A DNA stretch of 64,000 nt from Fluviicola sp. Its GTDB lineage: Bacteria > Bacteroidota > Bacteroidia > Flavobacteriales_D > Crocinitomicaceae. The notes below the pieces were generated by a model. That model saw nothing but the letters and a program-made list of their open reading frames with translations. It was not told the DNA's origin and made no database searches. Position numbers and translations under genes: made by a program. This document shows positions 9,259 to 18,608 of this stretch, piece by piece; within the stretch, counting starts at the first letter, position 1, and the number at the start of each line of letters is the position of its first letter. The stretch is taken from the NCBI GenBank assembly GCA_029866325.1, contig JARWZO010000006.1:1-64000 (forward strand), given 5' to 3'.

Positions 9259-12200
9259 TTATATAATCGATTGGTATTTTTTTTCACTTTTTTTATTCAA
9301 CCAAATTGTTTCATCAATCAATTTCGCCACCGATTCGATGCTTGGGTGCTCAAAAAAATCATTCAGGCTTAATTCGATACCATACTGTTTTTGAATTCGT
9401 TTAAGAATGACCATTGCTTTTAATGAATCACCGCCCAATTCGAAAAAATCATCCTGAATTCCAATTTGGTCAATCCCAAAAAAATTAACGAATAACTCCT
9501 GAAGCGTTTTTTCACTCTCCGAAGTGGCTTCAACGAATGGTGTATTCAATGTGGGGCGCTCCATTTTAAGATTCGGAATATAGTCTTGTTCTAAACCCAG
9601 GTCGAATGCAGCCTCCATATTTTCGAAAAAAGCATCATACTCGCGTTTCGATTTCAGGAAATCTCTTGTGGAAATAATGGTCGTAGGAATTTTCATGTAC
9701 AAGGCACCAAGTAAAACACGTATTGCCTCAACATTTGTTATCCCATGAACAAGTTGATTTCTATGAATGGCATGATCGTGTGCTGAATTACTTGCCATTC
9801 CCGATTCTTTTAACGTATCCCATTCTATACTTATAATGGGATAAAAAACAGTCCCTGCTTCGGCAACCGCATCCTGAAAAAGATTTGCTCCGATATAGGC
9901 TACCTGCCCTAAGAAAGGTAAAGACGCATTTTGAGAAGAACAATTCACAAAAAAATCGAGTTGTCGGTTTCCAAGCAATCGAATTAAAACTTCCGTTCCT
10001 TTCACTTTAGGATTGAACACTGCCAAATCATCTTCCTGTTTACGCCGAAGAATTATACCGCCATAGTCGGCAACCCCAGCGGTATGAATGACACCATGTA
10101 TCGATCCGAAACGTTTTTCACCCAATAGAATTGCTTCGGATACAGCCACTTCATCTCCAATATCCATCTGGAAAAAAGCGACTTCAGCGCCTAGCTTTTC
10201 AAGTGTTTCTTTAACGGTTGCTGAGGCAGCACTTCTTCCTATCAGAATGAGTTTTGCATTGTATTCCGAAGCCAGATAAGTAGCAAAAATGTGCCCCATT
10301 CCACCAGATGCACCTGTGATGATATAACAGCCTCCTTTTCGAAGATCGGTAGTGATATCTGGCGTTGTTGTCTCTAGTTTTTCAAATGACTTAAGGTACT
10401 TGTTTTTTCCTCTCAGCGCAATTTCAGCGCAATCAGAATCGTAGTTCAACTCTTTCCACAATGAACTCATTGTGTTTTCAGAATCGTCTGAAATATCTAT
10501 TGCCCGACATTTTATGGTTGAAAACTCAAGCGGAATAGTTTTTATTGCCCCCAAATCAATTGCTTTTGAAGGATGAATAAAATCCAAATCATGTACTTTA
10601 TACCAGCCATTGGCAACCACCTCTAACTGCAATGTTTCCGATGGAAAATTCATTGAATAATGGCGGGCAAAATTCACTAGTGAATGATAAACCGATACTT
10701 CAAGCGCTTCTTTAGCAAACACCTGATTCGTAAAATCCCAAAGATGGATTGCAATTTGGGGAATTACTCCTGTGTGTTTGATTTCTTTTATTAATCGTTC
10801 AATATCTCCATCCTGTTTCGGATCTAATACATAAGAAAGAGCATCTTTTTTGTCAAAGGAATTTCCCCGATCCACTGTGATTACTTTGTTCTCGGCATCT
10901 GTTAATCGTTGAACCAGGTAAGCAGACAAAGGGGTGCCTTCTGAAAAAACAAGCACTGTTTTATCGTTGATCTCCTCCTTCTTACCTCTGTGCCAAAGCC
11001 CAGTTTTCCATGAAATTCGATAAAACCAATCGTCAATATTCGCTTGCTTTTCATTGTTGACCCCAGCTTCATTTCCATGAAGTAACTTATAAGAGTTTAC
11101 CTCAGACGGGTATTCAATTAATTCAAAAGAATAAGTTGGTAATGAGATTCTTCTTCGTGTTTCGTTTTGGTGATACATGTTCCAATCAATCACGACGCCG
11201 GCACTCCAAAGTCTCCCAATGCGATTGGTAAAGTATTTAGTATCATCTTCCTTTTCTTTGATCGTTCTTATAAGATTGATCACAGGGTAAGATGATTTAC
11301 CAAAGTGCTGTTTTACCAAACTACTCAAGGAGTGTCCAGCACCAACTTCAACAAAAACCAAGTCTTCCTCCAGGGACAATAATGTTTCAATTCCTTTTGA
11401 AAACTGAACCGTTTCCCGGAGGTGTCTTACCCAATAATCGGCAGATGTAGCCTCTGAAGCTTTGATAAAGTTGCCCGTAAGATTGGAAATAAACGGTTTC
11501 TTTAGTGCATTCAGCCTCACACTTTCAACCACTGTTCTATATGATTCAAGTATTGAATCTTGCATCGAAGAGTGAAAAGCGTGCGAGGTATGCAATTGAA
11601 CATACGGAATCGAGTTGTCCTTCAATTGTGTCGATAACAATTCTATCGCTTCCCGATCTCCCGAAAGAACCAATTGCTCAGGGCCATTGATTCCTGCCAG
11701 TGAAACACGATCATTCAAGTACTCTTTGATTTGAGAAACTGTGGCCGAAACGCTCAACATTACTCCAGGTGCCAATGAATACATTAATTCTCCCCGTTTC
11801 AAAACCAATCGAATCCCGTCTTCAAAACTGAAAACACCATCCAAACAAGCTGCTACATATTCACCGATACTATGACCAATCATGTATTGAGGGGTCACTC
11901 CGTAAGAAATCAGTAATTGAGAAAGCGAATACTCCGTCAAAAAGATCAATGCTTGAGCGTATCGTGTTTGGTTGATGGTCGAATCTGCTGATGTTTCAGA
12001 AAAAAGAATCGATTTGAAATCCTCTCCCGTTATAGAATGGATCAGCTCAAAGCCTTTGTCCATCTCTGACCGGAAAAAAAAATCCGAGTCATAAAGGCCT
12101 TTGCCCATGTTCAAATACTGCGAACCCTGGCCTGAAAACAAAAATACGACAGACTTCGTTCCCTCCTTGAACGGAGATGAATCAGTCGCTTGAGATGTGT

Positions 12201-13737
12201 CCAAAAGTGAAAGAAGTTCAGCACGATTCTCAAATACAAATGATTTGCGGTAACGGAAATGTTTGCGGCCAACATGATACGTATAGGCCATGTCGTCGAG
12301 TTGAATTTCTTCATTCGACTTCAAAAATCCTGAAAGTTTTTCCAAATAGCGTTCTAACGAAGCGTTCGTTTTTGCCGATAAAGTCACCAATTTATACTGT
12401 CTTTCTGACTTGGTGGCAACTTGTTTGGGTGCTTCTTCAAGAATGATGTGTGCATTGGTTCCACCAACACCAAACGAACTAACGCCTGCACGCAAAGGTT
12501 GTTCGTTTTCAGATTTCCAGTCACAAAGCGAAGCATTCACATGAAACGGTCCGCCCGAAAAATTAATTTCATCAGATGCAGTGTGATAATGCAGGCTTGC
12601 AGGAATCTTGCGATGTTTCAAACTCAATGTTGTCTTGATCAATCCTGCTACACCCGCCGCAATATCCAAATGGCCGATGTTTGATTTTACAGAACCGATC
12701 GCACAAGAATGGTCGACATTTCTTTTAAAAGCTATATTCAAGGCTTCAACCTCTATTGAATCACCTAGTTTTGTAGCTGTACCGTGGGTTTCGATATACG
12801 AAATAGATTCAGGTTCAACTTTGGCGAATTTCTGTGCCATTCGAATACAATCAACTTGGCCTTCAATACTTGGAGCCGTATAGCCTACCTTTCTCTTACC
12901 ATCGTTGTTTACGGCACTTCCTTTTATGACTGCATAAATATTGTCACCATCTTTGATTGCATCAGCCAATCGTTTTAGCACTACGATACCAACACCTTCT
13001 CCATCAACCGTTCCGGAAGAGGCCTGATCAAAGGGTCTACAATGACCATCTTGGGAAAAGATACTCCCAGGCTGATAAACATAACCCTTGCTTTGATAAG
13101 TTGAAAGAGCAATTCCACCTGCCAAGGCCATTTTTGTTTCTCCAAACACAAGCGCTTTACAGGCTGTATGAATGGCAACAAGTGAAGTTGAGCAAGCGGT
13201 ATTGATAGAAATTGAAGGGCCTTTTAAATCCAGTTTATACGAGATCAGACTCGTCAGATAATCCTTATCGTTGATCTTGGCAAGATAAAAATCATTGACA
13301 CTTTGCTGCACATTGGTTAGTTTGGAATAAACCTTCCAATTCAAATCATCATTGGCTCCGGCATAAACTCCAATTGGTAATTTTGTTTGATCCGGATCAT
13401 ATCCCGCATCTTCCAATGCTTCCCAGGCGCATTCATGGAAAATACGATGTACAGGGTTTAGTAAGTGCGCTTCACTTGGCGTATAATCGAAGAAATGAGA
13501 ATCAAACCGGTTTTTATGTTGTAAATCGTAAGCTATATTAACGTAATCAGGATCGGATAGAATAGCTTGAGGCATTCCGGCTTTCTGTAATTCTTCTACT
13601 GAAAGCGTGCGAGATGATTCAACTCCATTGATGAGGTTATTCCAATGACTTCTCCAATCATCAGCACCACCAACCCGACAAGCCACACCAATAATTGCAA
13701 CTTCAAAACCAGTATATGGTTGATTACTCATCTTCAT
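9259..13737 (-). CDS. Type I PKS module: KS - AT(malonyl) - KR - ACP
   Basis: 1492 aa. The KS has the active-site Cys in TACSTSLVAIH near 179 and the two His motifs (HGTATKLGDS, NIGHLDIAAG). The AT has GHSIGEYVA near 619 and HAFH near 720, the signature of malonyl-CoA selectivity. The KR has the NADPH motif GASGGMG near 1142 and the Ser-Tyr-Asn catalytic set (NCSSQNASL, QVAYIGANLF). The ACP has FFELGGDSLKAM near 1430. There is no DH or ER, so one extension should yield a beta-hydroxyl. The start overlaps the stop of the upstream NRPS by 14 nt; a second ATG at codon 3 (13731) is an alternative start. KS and AT are nearly identical in long stretches to those of the PKS at 22708-31329, indicating duplication. 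The C-terminus (ETIWLNKKSEKKYQSII) resembles the tails of the next two subunits. Confidence 0.95.
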   Translation of the reverse strand: MKMSNQPYTGFEVAIIGVACRVGGADDWRSHWNNLINGVESSRTLSVEELQKAGMPQAILSDPDYVNIAYDLQHKNRFDSHFFDYTPSEAHLLNPVHRIFHECAWEALEDAGYDPDQTKLPIGVYAGANDDLNWKVYSKLTNVQQSVNDFYLAKINDKDYLTSLISYKLDLKGPSISINTACSTSLVAIHTACKALVFGETKMALAGGIALSTYQSKGYVYQPGSIFSQDGHCRPFDQASSGTVDGEGVGIVVLKRLADAIKDGDNIYAVIKGSAVNNDGKRKVGYTAPSIEGQVDCIRMAQKFAKVEPESISYIETHGTATKLGDSIEVEALNIAFKRNVDHSCAIGSVKSNIGHLDIAAGVAGLIKTTLSLKHRKIPASLHYHTASDEINFSGGPFHVNASLCDWKSENEQPLRAGVSSFGVGGTNAHIILEEAPKQVATKSERQYKLVTLSAKTNASLERYLEKLSGFLKSNEEIQLDDMAYTYHVGRKHFRYRKSFVFENRAELLSLLDTSQATDSSPFKEGTKSVVFLFSGQGSQYLNMGKGLYDSDFFFRSEMDKGFELIHSITGEDFKSILFSETSADSTINQTRYAQALIFLTEYSLSQLLISYGVTPQYMIGHSIGEYVAACLDGVFSFEDGIRLVLKRGELMYSLAPGVMLSVSATVSQIKEYLNDRVSLAGINGPEQLVLSGDREAIELLSTQLKDNSIPYVQLHTSHAFHSSMQDSILESYRTVVESVRLNALKKPFISNLTGNFIKASEATSADYWVRHLRETVQFSKGIETLLSLEEDLVFVEVGAGHSLSSLVKQHFGKSSYPVINLIRTIKEKEDDTKYFTNRIGRLWSAGVVIDWNMYHQNETRRRISLPTYSFELIEYPSEVNSYKLLHGNEAGVNNEKQANIDDWFYRISWKTGLWHRGKKEEINDKTVLVFSEGTPLSAYLVQRLTDAENKVITVDRGNSFDKKDALSYVLDPKQDGDIERLIKEIKHTGVIPQIAIHLWDFTNQVFAKEALEVSVYHSLVNFARHYSMNFPSETLQLEVVANGWYKVHDLDFIHPSKAIDLGAIKTIPLEFSTIKCRAIDISDDSENTMSSLWKELNYDSDCAEIALRGKNKYLKSFEKLETTTPDITTDLRKGGCYIITGASGGMGHIFATYLASEYNAKLILIGRSAASATVKETLEKLGAEVAFFQMDIGDEVAVSEAILLGEKRFGSIHGVIHTAGVADYGGIILRRKQEDDLAVFNPKVKGTEVLIRLLGNRQLDFFVNCSSQNASLPFLGQVAYIGANLFQDAVAEAGTVFYPIISIEWDTLKESGMASNSAHDHAIHRNQLVHGITNVEAIRVLLGALYMKIPTTIISTRDFLKSKREYDAFFENMEAAFDLGLEQDYIPNLKMERPTLNTPFVEATSESEKTLQELFVNFFGIDQIGIQDDFFELGGDSLKAMVILKRIQKQYGIELSLNDFFEHPSIESVAKLIDETIWLNKKSEKKYQSII

Positions 13738-16700
13738 CTGTGTTTAAAAGTGTAAAAGCACTTTCCATCGTGCTAAAAAGATCATTAATCGTTTCGTTCG
13801 GTTTTTCTTCTTCAGTTATGCTATCACTTCCAATGTATTCGGATAAAGCACTGATATTGGGGAGTCCGAAAGCCACCAATAGTGTAATCTCTTTTTCAAA
13901 CCCCTTATTGACCGCGTTCAGCATTTTGATAAGGGTAATGGAGTTGCCACCCAAATCAAAAAAGTTGTCTTTTACGCCAATTTTTTCCTTTGGAAAACCG
14001 AGTATTTGACTCCAAATTTTAGTTAATTCAGCTTCAACAGCATTATTAGGAGCGACATATTTTTCGACAGTCGCCGTTTCCGTTTCACCTTGCAGGAGAA
14101 GTGCCTTTTTATTGATTTTACCATTGGCTGTAAGCGGGATTTCATTCACAAGAATAACATGATTCGGAATCATATAATTCGGAAGTTTGGCAGCCAAATA
14201 TGTCCGCACGGTTGAAGCATCGAAAGCATCATCAGAAACAACAAGATATGCAATCAATTGTTGGTCATCAGATGCAGTGATTCTTACGGCAACAACAGCA
14301 TCATTAATTGCCGGATGTTGTTTCAAAATATGTTCAATCTCACCCAATTCGATGCGGTAGCCATTCACCTTGACCTGATCATCAATTCGTCCAATCAGAT
14401 CCAGCTCTCCGTTTGGAAGCCATTTTGCAATATCACCGGTTTTATATATCCTACTTTCAAATCCTGTTTCAAACGTATGGGTAACAAAACGTTCATTTGT
14501 CAATTCCGGATCATTAAAATAACCACGGGCCAGACCATTACCGCCAATATAAAGCTCTCCCGGAATGCCAATCGGGCAAAGGTTCTTGTTAGAATCAAGA
14601 ATATATACCTGAGTGTTAAGGATTGGTTTTCCAATGGTTAAATCAGCGTTTAGATCTATTGTTTTACTACACGACCAGATGGTTGTTTCCGTAGGTCCGT
14701 ACATATTGTAGAGTGTAGCATCTGTTTTAGAAGCCAATTTACCGATCAAACTTGCAGGTAATTTTTCGCCCCCGATCAGAAGGTGTTTTAATGATTTCAG
14801 CAGTAATTGAGAATTCGGATCTTCGATCAACGCACTCAAATAAGAAGGTGTAATCTGCAGCGCTGTAATATCAGGTGGGTTCGAATCGTTTTCAGTCGCT
14901 TTAACTGTAAATTGCTTTCTGAAATTATTCAATTCATTGAGTCCTTCAAAGACTGTATCATCCGGAATTCCAAAGTCAATCAAACAAGCAATCTCTGTGA
15001 CCCCAATGATATGTAATTTTTCAACCGTTTCCCGGCAACTTTCATGGGTCCCCATCAACGCAGAGGTTTCCCAATATCTGTCAAAAGCAAGTTCGAGCAA
15101 AGAATCAAGTTGTCCGGCACTCAAATCTTTCAAATCTAGTTTCGGATCGTTCGTCAGATTACTTAACAAACTTGCACTGGAACTTAAATACTCTTTGAAA
15201 GGTTCCCTAACAGTTTTTTTTACCACTTCCAAATCCGATCCGATGTATGTGTGTAGCATCAATGCGACTTTTGCTTTACTTACATCGTGTCCGTTTTCTA
15301 TTAATGCTGTTTTATAAAGCTTAATATTTTTCTCGAGCACCTCTATTTCCTGACCAAGTAGATGCGTTAGAATATTTGCACCGATTCTTCCTGCATTTAT
15401 AAATGTTTCCGGATGTCCACCTGCTGTAACACTTATTGAAAGTTCATCCTGAATCGGTTTGGGGTAGATTCGAGTTTCCTTTTCTTGTTTTGCCCCATTT
15501 AACCGAACAAGTCCTTCACCTTTCCAAAGGGCTTTGAGCTCTTCGATCTGTTGAAACATGATGCGTTGTCGTTCTACATAATTTTCGGGCATCAAAACAA
15601 AATCATCTACATGCCATCCCGATGCTATTGATAAAGCGACTCTGCCATTTGAAAGATTATCAACAACTGACCATTCTTCAGCCACACGTACTACATCATG
15701 CAATGGTAAAACCACACTTCCCGATCGAATTTCAAGTCGTTTTGTGGTGGCTGCCAACGCGGCTCCGATTACGGCAGGATTCGGAAATATCCCTCCAAAT
15801 TCGTGAAAATGACGTTCAGGAGTCCACACCGCAGTAAAATCATTGTTATCAGCAAACTCAACCGACTTTAACAATAACCCGTATTTGTTCTCACTATTAG
15901 TTGTCTGACTCGAAAAATAAAACAAGCTGAAATCCATGACAACAGGTTCACCATTCAAATTTCTATCAAAGCTTGTTAGTTGTTGTTCATTACGGATGGT
16001 AACAGCCACACCTTTAGATAAGGTCCAAAATAATTCAAGTATAGAAATATCAAAAGAGATGGAGGTAACGGCTAAAAAATGATCTTTTGGGGTTAACGGA
16101 ACAATTTCATCTAATGCATGAACAAAATTGAACAAACTACGATGTTCAATCATCACACCTTTAGGAGTTCCGGTTGACCCTGAAGTATAAATCATGTATG
16201 CCAGTTGACCGGGCAAAATCGGCGTTAAAACAGCATTCACTCCTTCGTTAAAAATCTCCGCCCGATCTTTTTCTAAACGGATATACCGAACAGGCTCATT
16301 GACGTTCATTTTGGTGAAACCAATTTCATCACAGACAACAAAAGAAGCTTTCGTGTTTTCTAAGATGAAGGCGATTCTTTCTTCCGGATAATCAGGATCA
16401 ATTGGCACATAAGCTGCTCCGGCTTTTAAGATGCCCATCAAACCTACTACCATATCAATACTTCGCCTAGTGCAAATCGGGATCAGCGTTTCCGGCTGAA
16501 CTCCTTGCTTTTTTAAATAGCAGGCAAGCCTGGTGCTTCGGTAATCCAGATCTTCGAAAGTCAGCTTTTCGCCTCTACACCTTACTGCAACAGCTTCCGG
16601 TGTTTGCAGCGTTTGATCTCTTAATAGGTCAATAATCGTTTTCTCCGGTAATGCAACAGCGGAAGGATTAAAGTCAATCATTAAGGTCTTTCGCTCGTCT

Positions 16701-18253
16701 TTAGTAAGAAAATCGGCGTCGCATAAACGAATTTCAGGATTTGCTATAATTTCCCGAAACAACTGTTCCAAATGACCTAACATTCGTCGGGCCCGATCTG
16801 TAGTATATTGATTGGTATCGTATTCCAAACTTACCTGTAAATCCCGGTCGCTTTCGGTAAACGTAAATGTCAGATCATATTTGCTAAATACGCCTTCTCC
16901 ATCCTGGTAGGGATGAATCACCAAATCATTCGGTAATTGAATCGAACCGGTGTTTGAAGTATGACCGGTATTTTGTAAAATGACACTAACATCAAACAAC
17001 GGATTTCTACTTATATCCCGTTTTAGAGGTAGATTTCCAATTAGTTCATCAAACGGATACGACTGATGTTCGTATGCAAAAAGCAGTTCTTTTTTGACCA
17101 GATCAAACAACTCGATAAAACTTGCATCTGCCTCAAACTGCGCCCTTATTGGCAAGAGATTGACATAAAATCCGATTTGCGGTTCTAAGTCTACAAGAGA
17201 TCTGCCTGCAACAGGAGTTCCGAGAATAATATCTGTCTGATTACTATATCGGAATAACAGCGCATTAACACCTGCCAAAAGCGACATAAACATCGTTCCG
17301 TTGCGTGCAAAAGCAATTTTTTTAAGCCCTTCCGAAACGGAGGAATCAATGACGATTGTCAGTATTTTGCCCGCATAATTTTTGATTGCCGGACGCATAA
17401 AATCAGTAGGCAGTTCCAAAACCGGCAGTTCCCCCCTAAAGCGGTTTAACCAATATTCTTTTGATTGAGCTAGTTTTCCGCTTTTCAATTGAGATTGTTG
17501 CCAATAGGCATAATCTTTGTACTGTATATTGAGTGGTTTCAGCGGATTTTCACCCTTCTTACAAAAGGAGGTATAAAGTGTGAATAATTCCTGGAACAAT
17601 CGTTCCATCGACCAACCATCACTAATGATATGGTGAATGACAAAGCAGAAAAAATGCTGATCCGGGGCCGTTTGAATTAACTTTATTCTTAATAAAGGAC
17701 CTTCAGACAAATCAAATGCTTGTGTGATCTGCTGGTAAATATGTTGGTGTAAAACTTCTTCACTATTTTCATCTTGAAGATTCAGATAATCTATGTCAAT
17801 TGAAAAAACCTCATCCTCCAATACATATTGAAAAATATCGTCAGAAGCATCTTGCCTGAAAACGGTTCTTAATATTTCATGCCTGCTCACTAAAACTTTA
17901 AATGATTTTTCAAGGGCTTTCAGATCCAACGTACCTTCAAACCGATAGAAAACCGGAATGTTGTATGCCAAATTCCCTTCTTCTATTCTGCTAATAATCC
18001 AAAGTCTTCGTTGGGAAGATGAAAGCTCATAACCATCTGAAACGGGAACAGGTTTTATCGTTCTTTCTTCCTGACCGGTGGTTTGCTCAAAGCTGTTTTG
18101 TTTCAAAAACTCCTCGAGCTCTGCCTTTTTCTCTCTGATTTCATTCAGTAATTCAGAATCAATTTCAGTTGTCGCTGCCATTACCTTCAGGCGACCGTCT
18201 ACAATCTCTAACAAGATATGGGCAGCGCTCACCCTTTTTAATAAGTTCAGCAT
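13724..18253 (-). CDS. NRPS module: docking - C - A(Gly) interrupted by luciferase-like monooxygenase - PCP
   Basis: 1509 aa. The TubC-like docking domain spans residues 1-55 and the C domain has HHIISDGW near 211. The A domain (A3 YMIYTSGSTGTPKG near 688) is interrupted just after A4 (SFDISILELF) by about 330 residues, near 768-1101. These match the bacterial luciferase-like flavin monooxygenase domain of natural-product enzymes: MDFSLFYFSSQ start, VWTPERHFHEFGG, SGWHVDDFVLMPENY. A5 resumes as NMYGPTETTIW. Pocket residues read DILQLGMIWK, a Gly code. Alpha-hydroxylation of the tethered Gly is the likely reaction. In the myxothiazol/melithiazol lines a monooxygenase-bearing Gly module leads to a terminal amide, but here another PKS follows, so the hydroxyl or a derivative may be retained. 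The PCP has FFDLGGNSITLI near 1436. This is the first gene of its transcription unit, with its own promoter. Confidence 0.95.
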   Translation of the reverse strand: MLNLLKRVSAAHILLEIVDGRLKVMAATTEIDSELLNEIREKKAELEEFLKQNSFEQTTGQEERTIKPVPVSDGYELSSSQRRLWIISRIEEGNLAYNIPVFYRFEGTLDLKALEKSFKVLVSRHEILRTVFRQDASDDIFQYVLEDEVFSIDIDYLNLQDENSEEVLHQHIYQQITQAFDLSEGPLLRIKLIQTAPDQHFFCFVIHHIISDGWSMERLFQELFTLYTSFCKKGENPLKPLNIQYKDYAYWQQSQLKSGKLAQSKEYWLNRFRGELPVLELPTDFMRPAIKNYAGKILTIVIDSSVSEGLKKIAFARNGTMFMSLLAGVNALLFRYSNQTDIILGTPVAGRSLVDLEPQIGFYVNLLPIRAQFEADASFIELFDLVKKELLFAYEHQSYPFDELIGNLPLKRDISRNPLFDVSVILQNTGHTSNTGSIQLPNDLVIHPYQDGEGVFSKYDLTFTFTESDRDLQVSLEYDTNQYTTDRARRMLGHLEQLFREIIANPEIRLCDADFLTKDERKTLMIDFNPSAVALPEKTIIDLLRDQTLQTPEAVAVRCRGEKLTFEDLDYRSTRLACYLKKQGVQPETLIPICTRRSIDMVVGLMGILKAGAAYVPIDPDYPEERIAFILENTKASFVVCDEIGFTKMNVNEPVRYIRLEKDRAEIFNEGVNAVLTPILPGQLAYMIYTSGSTGTPKGVMIEHRSLFNFVHALDEIVPLTPKDHFLAVTSISFDISILELFWTLSKGVAVTIRNEQQLTSFDRNLNGEPVVMDFSLFYFSSQTTNSENKYGLLLKSVEFADNNDFTAVWTPERHFHEFGGIFPNPAVIGAALAATTKRLEIRSGSVVLPLHDVVRVAEEWSVVDNLSNGRVALSIASGWHVDDFVLMPENYVERQRIMFQQIEELKALWKGEGLVRLNGAKQEKETRIYPKPIQDELSISVTAGGHPETFINAGRIGANILTHLLGQEIEVLEKNIKLYKTALIENGHDVSKAKVALMLHTYIGSDLEVVKKTVREPFKEYLSSSASLLSNLTNDPKLDLKDLSAGQLDSLLELAFDRYWETSALMGTHESCRETVEKLHIIGVTEIACLIDFGIPDDTVFEGLNELNNFRKQFTVKATENDSNPPDITALQITPSYLSALIEDPNSQLLLKSLKHLLIGGEKLPASLIGKLASKTDATLYNMYGPTETTIWSCSKTIDLNADLTIGKPILNTQVYILDSNKNLCPIGIPGELYIGGNGLARGYFNDPELTNERFVTHTFETGFESRIYKTGDIAKWLPNGELDLIGRIDDQVKVNGYRIELGEIEHILKQHPAINDAVVAVRITASDDQQLIAYLVVSDDAFDASTVRTYLAAKLPNYMIPNHVILVNEIPLTANGKINKKALLLQGETETATVEKYVAPNNAVEAELTKIWSQILGFPKEKIGVKDNFFDLGGNSITLIKMLNAVNKGFEKEITLLVAFGLPNISALSEYIGSDSITEEEKPNETINDLFSTMESAFTLLNTDEDE

Positions 18254-18398
18254 GTTTTCTTATCAGTTTTAAAAAGGATAAAATTGATCAAAAAACGTTC
18301 GCAGGTTTTAACGGATTTATTTTGAGAGTAAGCAATTTTCGGTTGTTTCAAGAGTTTGTCTTTTTTACTTCAATGAATCGGTTATATTTTCAATCACT

Positions 18399-18428
18399 CA
18401 AAGGTAAAAAATTCTTAGATTCAATCAA
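18399..18428 (-). promoter_or_regulatory. Bacteroidota-type promoter for the 18253-to-1 NRPS/PKS operon
   Basis: On the minus strand the sequence reads TTG, 19 nt, then TACCTTTG, an exact fit to the TTG-N19-TAnnTTTG consensus. It lies about 145 nt upstream of the ATG at 18253, giving a predicted 5' leader of roughly 138 nt. The fit of element and spacing is visible; activity is inferred. Confidence 0.6.
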
Positions 18429-18575
18429 TAGTTAAGTCAAATTCAGATTTCACTTCAGGCCGTTATTAAATAATTAGCAATGGCTAAGAATCAACCCCCG
18501 TAAGCACTCATAAACATGCACTTACTATGGCAAAAATTAAACCGTCAATTGTAAGAGAGGACTAATTAATTCTTT

Positions 18576-18583
18576 TAATTTTG
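18576..18583 (+). promoter_or_regulatory. TAnnTTTG element for the hydroxylase-aminotransferase operon
   Basis: TAATTTTG lies 25 nt before the ATG at 18609. The nearest TTG upstream (18549-18551) is 24 nt away, wider than the usual 19, so only the -7 box is well matched. Confidence 0.45.
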
Positions 18584-18608
18584 CCTCGGACTAAAACTAT
18601 TCCTGAAT

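Larger units (their letters stand above)
18254..18608. other. Divergent intergenic region with promoters for both sides
   Basis: 355 bp separate the minus-strand Gly-monooxygenase NRPS gene from the plus-strand hydroxylase-aminotransferase operon. The region is AT-rich, with no ORF of note and no RNA gene that I can recognise. It holds one good minus-strand Bacteroidota promoter and one plus-strand TAnnTTTG element, listed separately. Apart from these I see nothing. Confidence 0.7.
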
